Below, piece after piece: positions 17,306 to 26,420 of a stretch of 64,000 nt of DNA. Source of the DNA: an uncultured Rhizobiaceae group bacterium (lineage in GTDB: Bacteria; Pseudomonadota; Alphaproteobacteria; Rhizobiales; Rhizobiaceae); the NCBI GenBank assembly GCA_947501445.1, contig CANMVS010000007.1, positions 285,966 to 349,965 on the forward strand, in the 5' to 3' direction. The first letter of the stretch is position 1, and each line of letters opens with the position of its first letter. The notes beneath the pieces were generated by a model that was not told where the DNA came from, ran no database searches, and was given only the letters and a program-made list of their open reading frames with translations. The position numbers and the translations under genes were made by a program.

Positions 17306-19509
17306 TATTTGGCTCCTGACGTCTTCAGAATTTTCGTGGGGTAAAAACCACGAAAGGCCGTTACTACCTGAGCGGTGAATTCGGCATCATTGATATTGTG
17401 AGGCAGGCGAATGAGTTGCCGGTTTGTGGTTTGAAGTACCGTTTCTTCAAGCGCATCAAACAACGCCGCATTGGCCTGCGGATTGTGAAAGGGCATGCCG
17501 GCTGCATCCAGCATGGAGACCCCGCCTTCCGGCAGATAGAACCGAACCGGCCCGCTCATCTGGTTTAGTCTTTCGCCAATCCAGCGACCCATCCTGCTGT
17601 TTTCTTCCGGCGTTGTCCGCATCAGCGTAACCTGGGGGTTGTGCTCGTAGAACAGCCTGCCCCGATAGTGTTCCGGCACGGTTTCAGGTGGCCCAAAATT
17701 GACCATGTCCAAGGCACCACAGCCGCCGATGTAGGGCCGGCCGGCACGAATGGAAGCGCCAAAGCGATCTTCGTTGGCAGGAAAAACCCCGCCCATCATC
17801 ATGTCGCAGATTTCGGTTGTTGTGAGGTCAATCACGGCACTCAGCATACCGCTGTCCATGAGCTTTTCCATCGATCGTCCACCAACCCCGGTGGCGTGAA
17901 AAACCAGACAATCGAAATCGGCATCGAGATCGGCAACCACCTGCTGAATGCATGGAGTCGTTACACCGAACATGGTCAGGCCAACCGCCGGTTTGTCGCT
18001 CTCAATGGATGCCGGGCGGGACTGGCGCGCCTTAATCATGCCACCGATGGCATTGGCCCCATTGCCGAGCACCTCTCTGGTGATTGAATTGATACCCTGC
18101 ACGTCGGCAACCGAATGCAACATCATGATATCTGATGGGCCGACATATTTTTCAACGTCACCGGATGCCACCGTTGATATCATGACCTTGGGTATGCCAA
18201 CGCTCAATGCACGCATGGCTGGCGTGGCAAGTGCCGTAGCACCAGACCCGCCAGCCGATATGATCCCGTCGATATCATTTTGGGCTGTCATCCAGCGCTC
18301 AAATGCTTCAGTCATGCCCGCAACAGCTGTGCCACGGTCGCCGGTAAATACACCCGCAGCACCACGCGGATGAAAGGCTGCAATGGCATGTGGCGGTATA
18401 TCTGCCCCGGATGGCTTGCCGCTGGTCGACAGGTCAACCAGCTGCAAATTGAGATTATAGGCCTTCAATGTATCGCGGATGAAGCGCAACTCCGCGCCCT
18501 TGGTATCCAATGTACCAGCGACCAGTATCCGCGAAGTCCCAGATTGTGCGGTGCTTGATCTGATCGCAGCGGACAGTGGTGCAAGGGCAGTGGTTGCATT
18601 GATCGAACCGGTCCGGGTGACCGTACGCGCTGCACCTTCGATGACACGCACCGGCACAGCCTGTGACCAGCGCGTTGGTATCGCCGGATTGGACAGATAG
18701 ATGCGTTCAGCAGATGAAGGGTGTGTGTCAGCGACCGGTTGCGCCGGTGTGCTGGCTGATGGGACATCGGCAACCGGGGTTTCGTCATGGGCGTGCCGTC
18801 CAACGCCAAGCAATGCCTGTTGCAAATCCCGATCAGCAGCCAGTTGATTTGCGTCCATCACCCGGTTGATGCGGCCATTGACCATAATGGCGACTTTTTC
18901 TGAAACTGATGTGGCAACCCCAATATTCTGTTCGATTACCAGAACATGAATGTCACCTTCCTGGCCAAGCCGAATGAGCATTTCTGTGACCTGATTGACG
19001 ATGACGGGTGCAAGACCCTCTGTCGGCTCATCCATCACCAGCAGTTTGGGGTTGAGCAGCAGTGCACGCGAAATGGCCAGCATCTGCTGCTCACCGCCTG
19101 ATAGCTGACCACCACCATTGCTTTTTCGCTCGGCAAGGCGCGGAAATGTCGCGTAGATACGCTCAATGGTCCAGGCACCGGTTTTGCGGGCGACCAGCTT
19201 CAAATGCTCATCCACAGTCAGCGACGGCCACAAACGGCGTCCCTGGGGCACGTAACCAATGCCTGTTCTGGCAATTTCAGCCGGTTGCTTGCCGACGAGG
19301 CTTTGGCCGTCAAAGCTGATTGAGCCGGCGGCGACGCCCTGCAATCCCATGATGGCCTTGCAAAGGGTTGTTTTGCCCATGCCGTTTCTGCCGACAACAG
19401 ACAGCACACCATGATCCAGTGTTAAATCCACCCCTTGCAAGGCATGGGACTGGCCATAGTAGACGTTCAGATCTCTGATCTTGAGGATGGAACCCTGTTG
19501 TTCAGCCAT
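17305..19509 (-). CDS. LivF-type ABC ATPase fused to Tm-1-like (UPF0261) domain
   Basis: 734 residues from the ATG at 19509, chosen over the longer open frame (to 19554) because TTGGAGGT lies 5 nt upstream. Residues 7-237 are a complete LivF-like ATPase: Walker A GRNGMGKT (40-47), signature LSGGE (136-140), Walker B LLVMDE (156-161). Residues about 243-325 are an Ala/Ser/Thr/Pro-rich linker. Residues 326-730 are a UPF0261/Tm-1-like ATP-binding domain, starting at [14 protein letters not shown] and containing [16 protein letters not shown] and [14 protein letters not shown]. LivF is normally about 235 residues, so the second domain is a fusion. It overlaps livG by 8 bp. The fusion ties importer energisation to an unknown ATP-dependent activity. 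Confidence 0.9.
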   Translation of the reverse strand: MAEQQGSILKIRDLNVYYGQSHALQGVDLTLDHGVLSVVGRNGMGKTTLCKAIMGLQGVAAGSISFDGQSLVGKQPAEIARTGIGYVPQGRRLWPSLTVDEHLKLVARKTGAWTIERIYATFPRLAERKSNGGGQLSGGEQQMLAISRALLLNPKLLVMDEPTEGLAPVIVNQVTEMLIRLGQEGDIHVLVIEQNIGVATSVSEKVAIMVNGRINRVMDANQLAADRDLQQALLGVGRHAHDETPVADVPSASTPAQPVADTHPSSAERIYLSNPAIPTRWSQAVPVRVIEGAARTVTRTGSINATTALAPLSAAIRSSTAQSGTSRILVAGTLDTKGAELRFIRDTLKAYNLNLQLVDLSTSGKPSGADIPPHAIAAFHPRGAAGVFTGDRGTAVAGMTEAFERWMTAQNDIDGIISAGGSGATALATPAMRALSVGIPKVMISTVASGDVEKYVGPSDIMMLHSVADVQGINSITREVLGNGANAIGGMIKARQSRPASIESDKPAVGLTMFGVTTPCIQQVVADLDADFDCLVFHATGVGGRSMEKLMDSGMLSAVIDLTTTEICDMMMGGVFPANEDRFGASIRAGRPYIGGCGALDMVNFGPPETVPEHYRGRLFYEHNPQVTLMRTTPEENSRMGRWIGERLNQMSGPVRFYLPEGGVSMLDAAGMPFHNPQANAALFDALEETVLQTTNRQLIRLPHNINDAEFTAQVVTAFRGFYPTKILKTSGAK

Positions 19510-20293
19510 CGCCACCTCCAAGGTAGAGTGCCTGAACTTCCGGGTCCTCTTCAATTTCGGCCGGTTTGCCTTCTTTGAAAATGCGCCCGTTGTGCATCAT
19601 CGTCACGCTTTCAGAAACACGAAGCGCCACATCCATGTCGTGTTCAATGATGATGAAACCCATATGATCCGGCAATCCGACGAGGATCTCAATCAGTTCC
19701 GAGCGTTCCGTGGGTGATAGGCCAGCGGCCGGTTCATCAAAGAGTATGAAACGTGGCGCACCGGACAAGGCCATGGCGATTTCTAGCTGACGTTGCTGCC
19801 CGTAGGAAAGCTCTGAAACCAAAGTGTCTTTCGCCTCATCAAGGTGCACCACCCGGACAAGGTCTTCCGCCGATGCCATCAGGGCGTCGTCTTTACCTGG
19901 TCTTCGCAACGAAAATCGGTTTTGTGAAACACCGCGGCAGGCCAGATAAATATTGTCGAATACGCTCAACCCGGCAAAAAGCTGCGAAATCTGATAGGTG
20001 CGCCGAAGACCCCGCCGGATGCGCTCATGGGCAGGAAATGTCGTAATATCCTCACCAAAAAAGCGTACCGTGCCGGACGATGGCAGAAAGTCTCCTGTAA
20101 TGCAGTTGAACAGCGTGGTTTTGCCAGCACCGTTAGAACCCAATACCGCGCGTCGTTCACCCGGATGTACCGATATTGTGATGTCGCTGAGCGCCACAAG
20201 TGCACCAAACAGTTTGGAGATACCGCGTAGTTCCAGCGCATTGGCTGTTCCTGAGGCACTCAGCCGTTCTGCGACTGTGGTCGGGGCGTTCAT
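19502..20293 (-). CDS. livG: Branched-chain-amino-acid-type ABC transporter ATP-binding protein (LivG)
   Basis: 263-residue ATPase with Walker A GSNGAGKTT, signature ELSYGQQRQLEIAMAL, Walker B FILFDEPAAGLSP and a C-terminal extension of the BCA_ABC_TP_C type ending EVQALYLGG, which marks LivG rather than LivF. It drives an importer together with the LivF-like fusion and LivH/LivM. It overlaps livM by 4 bp (ATGA) and the fusion gene by 8 bp. Despite the name, many Liv-type systems import aromatic acids, amides, urea or other small compounds. The catabolic neighbours suggest a non-amino-acid substrate. Confidence 0.93.
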   Translation of the reverse strand: MNAPTTVAERLSASGTANALELRGISKLFGALVALSDITISVHPGERRAVLGSNGAGKTTLFNCITGDFLPSSGTVRFFGEDITTFPAHERIRRGLRRTYQISQLFAGLSVFDNIYLACRGVSQNRFSLRRPGKDDALMASAEDLVRVVHLDEAKDTLVSELSYGQQRQLEIAMALSGAPRFILFDEPAAGLSPTERSELIEILVGLPDHMGFIIIEHDMDVALRVSESVTMMHNGRIFKEGKPAEIEEDPEVQALYLGGGDG

Positions 20294-21378
20294 GGTGCTT
20301 CGCCCATCTGATCGCGCAAGGGGTCACGTTTTTGATACGCCCGCATCCGATCCCAAAGACCCAAAATACCGTCCGGTGAAAAGAACACGATCAACAGGAA
20401 ACACAGACCGATCAACAGTTGAAAACGGTCACCGCTCAAGCCAAGCGACACAAGAATATCAATCGCGAAAGTTTTGAGGATGACATAAATAAATGCGCCG
20501 ATGAACGGACCGATCGGACGCGTCATTCCACCAATAACGGCAATCACCAGAATGTCGATCACCGGACCGATACCGGCTGTTCCAGGTGAGATCTGGGTGG
20601 ATTGCCAGGTTAAGAGGATACCGCCGAGGCCGGCGATCAGCGCCGCGAAAGTATAGGCTGCGATACGATGTGCATTAACGTTATAGCCAAGGGCTGCCAT
20701 GCGGCGGGCGTTGTCTCGCACGCCTTGCAAGGCCAATCCGAATGGCGCGCGTGAGATGTAGAGAACAACAAGATAGGAAACCGTGGCCCAAAAGAGCGTG
20801 AGATAATAAAACGGAACCGGATTGCGCCAGTCGATGCCAAAAAGATTGGGCGCCAACACGCCGTTAAAACCGGAGAACCCGTTGAACAGCACGTAGTTCT
20901 GACGGGTAAAATAGAAAAACGCCGAGGCAATCGCCAGCGTGATCATGATGGTATAGATACCGTCGGTGCGCACGGCGAGGGCACCGGTCAATGTTCCAAA
21001 TATCATTGCGATCAAAAGTGCCAGTGGAATGCTTATCCACCAGGGCCAGCCAAGTGATATTTCCGTTATGGCGCTGTCTCCGATGATGGCCAGCATATAG
21101 CCGGCAAGTGCTGCAATGGTCATTTGGACAATGCTGACCATGCCGCCGTAGCCCGCCAGAAACATCAAGGACAGGGCAATCATGCCAAGGATAAAGGACC
21201 AGCCGAATATCTGATAGAGCGCGAAGTCGGATGCCATTACTGGCATGATCAGCAGAACCAGAGCGAGAAGCCAGTAAATAGCAGGCACGCGTTCGAACCA
21301 CGTCGTTTTTGCGCCCTGGCTTTGACTGTCAGCGGATGTCTTGACGGAATCGCCACTTTGCTGGTCAACAACGGCCAT
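20290..21378 (-). CDS. livM: Branched-chain-type ABC transporter permease (LivM)
   Basis: 362-residue inner-membrane permease with about nine hydrophobic segments and an N-terminal ~30-residue hydrophilic extension. The conserved cytoplasmic loop is GVRDNARRMAALGYNV, followed by the helix AAYTFAALIAGLGGIL and GGMTRPIGPFIGA, which is typical of LivM and contacts the ATPase. It ends in a polar tail. It follows livH by 3 nt and overlaps livG by 4 bp. Confidence 0.93.
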   Translation of the reverse strand: MAVVDQQSGDSVKTSADSQSQGAKTTWFERVPAIYWLLALVLLIMPVMASDFALYQIFGWSFILGMIALSLMFLAGYGGMVSIVQMTIAALAGYMLAIIGDSAITEISLGWPWWISIPLALLIAMIFGTLTGALAVRTDGIYTIMITLAIASAFFYFTRQNYVLFNGFSGFNGVLAPNLFGIDWRNPVPFYYLTLFWATVSYLVVLYISRAPFGLALQGVRDNARRMAALGYNVNAHRIAAYTFAALIAGLGGILLTWQSTQISPGTAGIGPVIDILVIAVIGGMTRPIGPFIGAFIYVILKTFAIDILVSLGLSGDRFQLLIGLCFLLIVFFSPDGILGLWDRMRAYQKRDPLRDQMGEAP

Positions 21379-21381
21379 GGG

Positions 21382-22395
21382 TCACGCCTTTCCCATAATG
21401 CCCTGAGGGCGGAAAGCGAGCACTGCGACCATAATGACAAAGGTCACAACGACGGCGTAAGTCGGCAGGTAGACGGAGCCAAATTGTTCAGCAAGCCCAA
21501 TCAGTGCCGCCCCGATGGCCGCACCGGTAATCGAGCCCATGCCCCCGACAATGACCACGACAAGCGATGCCAGCAGAAATCGTATGTCTTCTCCTGGTGC
21601 TATCGACTGGAACGTACCGCCGACGACACCCGCAAGACCCGCAAGGCCAGCGCCAAAGGCGAAGACACCCACAAAGACCAACTGAATGCGTGCACCCGTT
21701 GCCGACAACATGTCCCGGTCGTCGACGCCGGCGCGGATCATCATGCCGATCTGGGTTCTGTTGAGCAGCAGCCACATGCCAAAACCGATCACCACGGACG
21801 CCGCCAGAATGACCAGACGGACAATGGGATACTTCATGAATATGAATTCGCCGGTCGAGCGTTTGACACCGGTTATGAAGAAAGTTTCGATTGGGCCGCT
21901 GAGCCAGGATGGCGGGTTGATGTTGTAAAAATCACCGCCCCAGATCCATAACATCAGGTCGGCCATGACGATTGAAATACCAATCGTGACCAGCGTTTGC
22001 CGCAGGTCTTGACCTTCCATGCGCCGGAAAACAAAGAACTGCAGCAGAACACCAAATGCGCCGACAACAAAAAAGGAAACGGGGAAGGCCAAAATCCAAT
22101 AACCGGTCGAACTGGCAACGCCGTAGCCAATGTATCCACCGAGCAGATAGAGCGACCCATGTGCCAGATTGACGTTGCGCATAAGGCCGAAGATCAGCGT
22201 GAAGCCGCTGGCAACCAGAAAGTACAATCCGCCCAGGGTGATGCCATTGAACAGGGCATTGAGAAAAATCTTCTTGCGACCGATCAAGCTGGTAAGCCAC
22301 TGCGGCCAGACAGCAAAGATCATCCAGATCAGCACCGCTGCCAGACAAAACAAAATGACCGACCATATGGGACGCTGCTCAATGAATCGCCTCAT
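21382..22395 (-). CDS. livH: Branched-chain-type ABC transporter permease (LivH)
   Basis: 337-residue inner-membrane permease. It has one leading hydrophobic segment (about 10-32) and then the typical LivH core starting FNGITLGGLYFLVASGFTLI, the loop RTQIGMMIRAGVDDRDMLSATG and the final GSVYLPTYAVVVTFVIMVAVL. It is the first gene after a 269-bp intergenic region with a 17-bp palindrome and an AAGGA ribosome site, so it probably starts the long livH-to-Gfo/Idh transcript of 18 genes. Confidence 0.93.
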   Translation of the reverse strand: MRRFIEQRPIWSVILFCLAAVLIWMIFAVWPQWLTSLIGRKKIFLNALFNGITLGGLYFLVASGFTLIFGLMRNVNLAHGSLYLLGGYIGYGVASSTGYWILAFPVSFFVVGAFGVLLQFFVFRRMEGQDLRQTLVTIGISIVMADLMLWIWGGDFYNINPPSWLSGPIETFFITGVKRSTGEFIFMKYPIVRLVILAASVVIGFGMWLLLNRTQIGMMIRAGVDDRDMLSATGARIQLVFVGVFAFGAGLAGLAGVVGGTFQSIAPGEDIRFLLASLVVVIVGGMGSITGAAIGAALIGLAEQFGSVYLPTYAVVVTFVIMVAVLAFRPQGIMGKA

Positions 22396-22432
22396 GTGCC
22401 ATATCCTTTGCGGACATATGCAGCGGCATTCA

Positions 22433-22449
22433 CTCGTATGACATACGAG
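22433..22449. promoter_or_regulatory. 17-bp perfect palindrome, candidate operator of livH
   Basis: CTCGTATG, one central base, then CATACGAG: an 8-bp perfect inverted repeat with a 1-nt spacer. It lies 38 bp upstream of the livH start. The position suits a regulator-binding site near or overlapping the promoter. AraC-family proteins more often bind direct repeats, so a second regulator is possible. Confidence 0.5.
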
Positions 22450-22614
22450 ACCACGGTCGCAATTCCTCCCTCGGCCGTTTCATTGCCCGATTGTTGTCAA
22501 TGATGCGGGCTTGAGGGCAGATTACGAAGAAACGACGAAAAGCCGCGTACCTCAAAGTATTCTGGATTGGCGTATCATCGCCTAATGATGACCCGGTTCT
22601 GGTTTCACCCCAGC

Positions 22615-22662
22615 GCAATTGAGGTTTTAACGGAATCGTCAAAACCCGAATGCATCAACAGA
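22615..22662 (-). repeat. Dispersed two-hairpin repeat, copy A (partial)
   Basis: Contains the right-hand hairpin (GGTTTTAACG ... CGTCAAAACC) and the adjoining ATGCATCAAC block of the repeat family, in minus orientation. The left hairpin is missing. It begins 2 nt after the TAG stop of the AraC gene on the same strand. Confidence 0.75.
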
Positions 22663-22664
22663 CG

Positions 22665-23495
22665 CTAGGCGACATGGGCTACACGGCGATAATCGCTTGG
22701 TGGTATGCCAACATTGGATGTGAAAAAGCGGGTAAAACTTGCCTGTGACGAAAATCCGAGATCATAGCCTATGTCGGTAACGGATTTATTGGTTTGCATA
22801 AGATCGTCAATGGCCTGTTCGGCACGCAACGTATTGAGGTAGAGATTGGGTGTAATGCCCATCTGCTTCTTGAACAATTTGAAGAAATGCGGGCGTGACA
22901 GCCCGGATTCGCGTGCCAACCATTCGATTTCGATGTCGTCACAATAGCTGTCTTTCATCAGGCGCAGCGATCGCCGCACACGAAAATCGACATATTTGGT
23001 ACGGGCGTGGGTGACGCAATTTGCCTGTTCCATACCGGACCAGGATTGCTGAAAACACTGGCGCGTCATCTCGTAGAGAAAGCCGTCAAACATATCCGAC
23101 CCCTCTTCCTGGAGCAGCAGAGACGTCAGTCGGAACACCCATTCCGAGATTTCCCTGGTCATGGCAATCTGGCCACGCCCGAAACTCAATGCGTATTCGA
23201 CCGATTGGCTGTTTTCCAGAAACCAGATGGGTTTGATATAAAGCACCAGGCACATGCACGATGAGCCGGGATGATTGGCCAGGTCAAAACTATGCGGTTG
23301 CCAGGGGCTCACCGCCACACCTGCCGCATTGTCGGCCGGATAGTCGGTATCGCAAACCCGCACGGTTGCGGTGTCGCCATCGACATAAAAAATCAGATGC
23401 GCTTCGCGATGCGCATGCATGATGATTGGCTTGTCCAACTGATACAGTGCCGCGCGACCAAACGCACCGTGGTGGACGGATATTGCTCCGCTCAT
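22665..23495 (-). CDS. AraC-family transcriptional regulator
   Basis: 276 residues. The N-terminal cupin-like sensing domain (about 1-150) begins FGRAALYQLDKPIIMHAHREAHLIFYVDG. The C-terminal AraC DNA-binding domain has two helix-turn-helix motifs: IEWLARESGLSRPHFFKLFKKQMG and VTDIGYDLGFSSQASFTRFFTSN, ending in PSDYRR. It is a likely one-component activator responding to a small effector. The ATG has GGGAGG with a 5-nt spacer. It sits between the aldehyde dehydrogenase gene and livH, on the same strand, so it probably controls both flanking segments of the catabolic cluster. Confidence 0.93.
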   Translation of the reverse strand: MSGAISVHHGAFGRAALYQLDKPIIMHAHREAHLIFYVDGDTATVRVCDTDYPADNAAGVAVSPWQPHSFDLANHPGSSCMCLVLYIKPIWFLENSQSVEYALSFGRGQIAMTREISEWVFRLTSLLLQEEGSDMFDGFLYEMTRQCFQQSWSGMEQANCVTHARTKYVDFRVRRSLRLMKDSYCDDIEIEWLARESGLSRPHFFKLFKKQMGITPNLYLNTLRAEQAIDDLMQTNKSVTDIGYDLGFSSQASFTRFFTSNVGIPPSDYRRVAHVA

Positions 23496-23688
23496 GTTAA
23501 CCTCCCACGATCAGCGCACAAACCTCCCAGCGGCTGATCGACATCAAATCGTCGTTCGCGATCCGTCATCCGTCAATACTAAGGGCCCAAAAAAAAGACC
23601 GAAAGCTATGGTTGGCGTACCCTCAGGCAAGCGATTTGAGGTAAAATGGGCTCGATTTGCCCGAAAATCTGGTTCCCGCAGGCGAAAA

Positions 23689-25119
23689 CTAAGGCGCAGT
23701 ATATGCCGTTTTTATGGCCGTATAAAACTCGGCGGCATAGCGCCCCTGCTCCCGGGGACCATAGCTTGAGGCTTTGCTGCCACCAAAGGGCACATGATAG
23801 TCAACCCCGGCGGTTGGCAGGTTTACCATGACCATGCCTGCTTTTGCCTGCTGTTTGAAATGCGATGCATATTTGAGGCTTTGGGTGCAGATACCGGCGC
23901 AAAGTCCGAAGGCCGTATCATTGGCGATATTCATCGCTTCATCAAAATCGCGCGCACGAATGATCGACGCCACAGGTCCGAAGACTTCCTCCTGGTTTAT
24001 CGTCATGTGCGGCGTCGTATCGGTTATCATCGCCGGTTCAAAGTAAAAGCCCTTTGTTGCACGTTCCAGGGCATGGCCACCGTGGCGCAGATTGCCACCT
24101 TCCTGTCGTGCGTGTTCGACATAGCGCTCATTTTGATCACGCTGATCCTGATCAACAACCGGTCCGATATCGGTGTCTTCATTGAGAGCGTGACCGACTT
24201 TCAAAGCCCGCATTCGTTCAAGAGCAGCCTCGATAAACCTATTGTGGATGTCTTGTGTCACAATGATGCGCGAAGAGGCTGTGCAGCGCTGGCCGGTGGA
24301 GCGGAATGAACCATCAATAAAACATTCCACTGCATTGTCGAGATCGGCATCATCCAGAATTATCAGCGGGTTCTTGCCACCCATTTCCAGTTGCACCTTG
24401 CGCATGTGCTGCGCGCAGGCCATCGCTATCCGCGCACCGGTGGCGCGCGAGCCGGTAAAGCTTATGGCATCCACGAGCGGATCATCCAGCAGTGTCTGTC
24501 CGACAATGGTGCCCGGACCATAGACTTGGTTGAACACACCGGCCGGTACACCGGCACGGTGGAGGATGTCTGCCAGAACCCAGGCACAGCCCGGCACCAG
24601 TTCAGCCGGTTTCATCACGACCGTATTGCCGTAGCAAAGTGCCGGTGCAATTTTCCAGGCTGGAATGGCCAGTGGGAAATTCCATGGCGTGATGATGCCA
24701 ATCACACCCACCGGATGGCGCATGACGTCAATATCAATGCCGGGCCGCACCGAGGCCAGGTGATCGCCGGTGATCCGTAGTGCCTCGGCGGCAAAATAAC
24801 TGAAAATATGAGCGGCTCTTACGGTTTCCTGTATGCCCTCGGCGCGCGTTTTGCCTTCTTCGCGCGATAACAGCGTTCCAATCTGATCCCGGCGACTCAT
24901 AATCTCAGCAGACACACGCGCCAGCAAGTCATGGCGTTGTTGCGGTGTCGTTGCAGCCCAGCCGGGCGCTGCCTTTCTGGCTGCTGCTATTGCTTCCTGG
25001 GTTTCAGCAATACCTGCCTGTGCGTGGATATCAATCACATCTGTTGTGTCAGACGGATTGATGTTCTCGATACCCGAAGATGTTGTCTGCCAGCGACCGT
25101 TGATGAGCAGTGGTTTCAT
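23689..25119 (-). CDS. NAD(P)-dependent aldehyde dehydrogenase
   Basis: 476 residues, full length for the ALDH superfamily. It shows the cofactor loop [19 protein letters not shown], the FTGSRATG turn, the general base Glu in [10 protein letters not shown] and the catalytic Cys in [11 protein letters not shown]. It oxidises an aldehyde to the acid; closest in style to semialdehyde or vanillin-type dehydrogenases. It ends 193 nt before the AraC gene and begins 7 nt after the iron-ADH-like gene, so those two form a unit with the substrate-binding protein. The ribosome site is weak, which fits translational coupling. Confidence 0.93.
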   Translation of the reverse strand: MKPLLINGRWQTTSSGIENINPSDTTDVIDIHAQAGIAETQEAIAAARKAAPGWAATTPQQRHDLLARVSAEIMSRRDQIGTLLSREEGKTRAEGIQETVRAAHIFSYFAAEALRITGDHLASVRPGIDIDVMRHPVGVIGIITPWNFPLAIPAWKIAPALCYGNTVVMKPAELVPGCAWVLADILHRAGVPAGVFNQVYGPGTIVGQTLLDDPLVDAISFTGSRATGARIAMACAQHMRKVQLEMGGKNPLIILDDADLDNAVECFIDGSFRSTGQRCTASSRIIVTQDIHNRFIEAALERMRALKVGHALNEDTDIGPVVDQDQRDQNERYVEHARQEGGNLRHGGHALERATKGFYFEPAMITDTTPHMTINQEEVFGPVASIIRARDFDEAMNIANDTAFGLCAGICTQSLKYASHFKQQAKAGMVMVNLPTAGVDYHVPFGGSKASSYGPREQGRYAAEFYTAIKTAYTAP

Positions 25120-25126
25120 ATTGATC

Positions 25127-26260
25127 TCAATGCACAGAACGCATGATGGTTAGATAATCAGCAGCGTTGATGCTGCGCGGGTTTGTGTCGGTTGCCAAAT
25201 CATGAGCGGCAACTGTTGATGCAGCTTGCAGATGAACATCGTTCAATCCAAGTTCGGACAGCCGTTTTGAAAGGGGCAGTTTTGAAAAGTAATGGTTCAT
25301 TTCCTCTGGAAGTGACCGTTTTTTCCCGGACGCGAACAGCCTCAGCAGTCCTTTGTATTTCTCATTGGCAACCTGTTGATTGAACTGGAGCACGCCGGGA
25401 AGTGCGATTCTGTTGAGCACACCCTGGTCCAGGGGAAAGTCACACACAGCCTCAAGGGCGCTGGATATGGCGTGGGAAGCGCCCAGGCCCTTTTGTAGCG
25501 CGAGCGCACCGTTCAGGCTCGCTGCCATCATCTCGCGACGGGCGGCGATGTCGCTGCCATCTGATAAAGCCCGCTCCAGATTGTGCAGCGCCCGGTTGAG
25601 CCCATCAAGTGCGATGCCCTCAGCCGGTGGATTGTAGCTTTTGGACAGATAGGCCTCAATACAGTGGGTTATCGCATCAGCGCCCGAACTGGCAGTCTCG
25701 CCCGTGTCAGCACACAGTGTCAGCATCGGATCGCAAATGGTTACGCCAGGGATGAGTTTCTTGCACATGATCAGTGCGCGCTTGCCATCCTGCAGTATCA
25801 GTGGTGCATGGGCGCTTACGGCAGAACCAAAGCCGGATATGCCCGGTATTGCAAACAGATCGGGCAGGCTGTTTCCTATGCGTCTTGAGCCGCCGGTGGC
25901 ATAGGAAAACACAGACAAATTGGTGTCGTGGGCGATGGCAACACGGGCCACTTTGGCCAAATCAATCGTTCGTGCGTCACCGAAAGCGATCAGGACATCG
26001 CACTGTTTGTCCGCATAGGTCGTCGCGACTCTGCGCGCGTGCTGCTCTGTTGGAATGTGCGGGATATCGTCAAATGTTTCGGCTTTGGTGCGTGCCGGTA
26101 TGCCCGAATATAATCGCTCGGTTGTTTCGTTGCGTGCGAATTGCCTGTCAATCAGCACCAGCGGTCTTTTTTTGCCACTTGCTTCCAGTTCAGACCAGAG
26201 TGCTTCTTCCAGAACGCCATCTGCGAAATGCACACGAGTCAAATATGTGATGAGGGTCAT
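25127..26260 (-). CDS. Divergent iron-containing alcohol dehydrogenase-family protein
   Basis: 377 residues from the ATG at 26260 (the frame also has a TTG one codon earlier). The fold is that of the Fe-ADH/maleylacetate reductase family, but key motifs are altered. The NAD site usually reading GGGSxxD is FGDARTID. The TTAGTGSE-like loop is IPGISGFGSAVSA. Two metal ligands are kept (GADAITHCIEA, GLGASHA), while the usual C-terminal (H)HG metal ligand is replaced in LDQGVLNRIALP. It may be catalytically changed or bind a different metal. It lies between the ALDH and substrate-binding protein genes. A maleylacetate-reductase-like role is possible but not supported by motif. Confidence 0.8.
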   Translation of the reverse strand: MTLITYLTRVHFADGVLEEALWSELEASGKKRPLVLIDRQFARNETTERLYSGIPARTKAETFDDIPHIPTEQHARRVATTYADKQCDVLIAFGDARTIDLAKVARVAIAHDTNLSVFSYATGGSRRIGNSLPDLFAIPGISGFGSAVSAHAPLILQDGKRALIMCKKLIPGVTICDPMLTLCADTGETASSGADAITHCIEAYLSKSYNPPAEGIALDGLNRALHNLERALSDGSDIAARREMMAASLNGALALQKGLGASHAISSALEAVCDFPLDQGVLNRIALPGVLQFNQQVANEKYKGLLRLFASGKKRSLPEEMNHYFSKLPLSKRLSELGLNDVHLQAASTVAAHDLATDTNPRSINAADYLTIMRSVH

Positions 26261-26420
26261 CAATCCAGCCTGAACGTTTCAACGCAATTTAATTGTTTGA
26301 TTATCGTCAGCTGCAATAGGGGCACTGAGACAAGCACAGACGTTTCGATCCATTCTGGCGAAGTGTCTGCAGGTTGACCGCCACACCGGCAGGGTATGGC
26401 GGCCAGTTTTTCCAGTGTAT

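Larger units (their letters stand above)
22396..22664. promoter_or_regulatory. Intergenic control region upstream of livH
   Basis: 269 bp between the AraC gene and livH, both on the minus strand. It contains the palindrome at 22433-22449 and a copy of the dispersed repeat at 22615-22662, directly after the AraC stop. A promoter for livH is expected here, but I cannot place -35/-10 hexamers with confidence. Confidence 0.5.
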
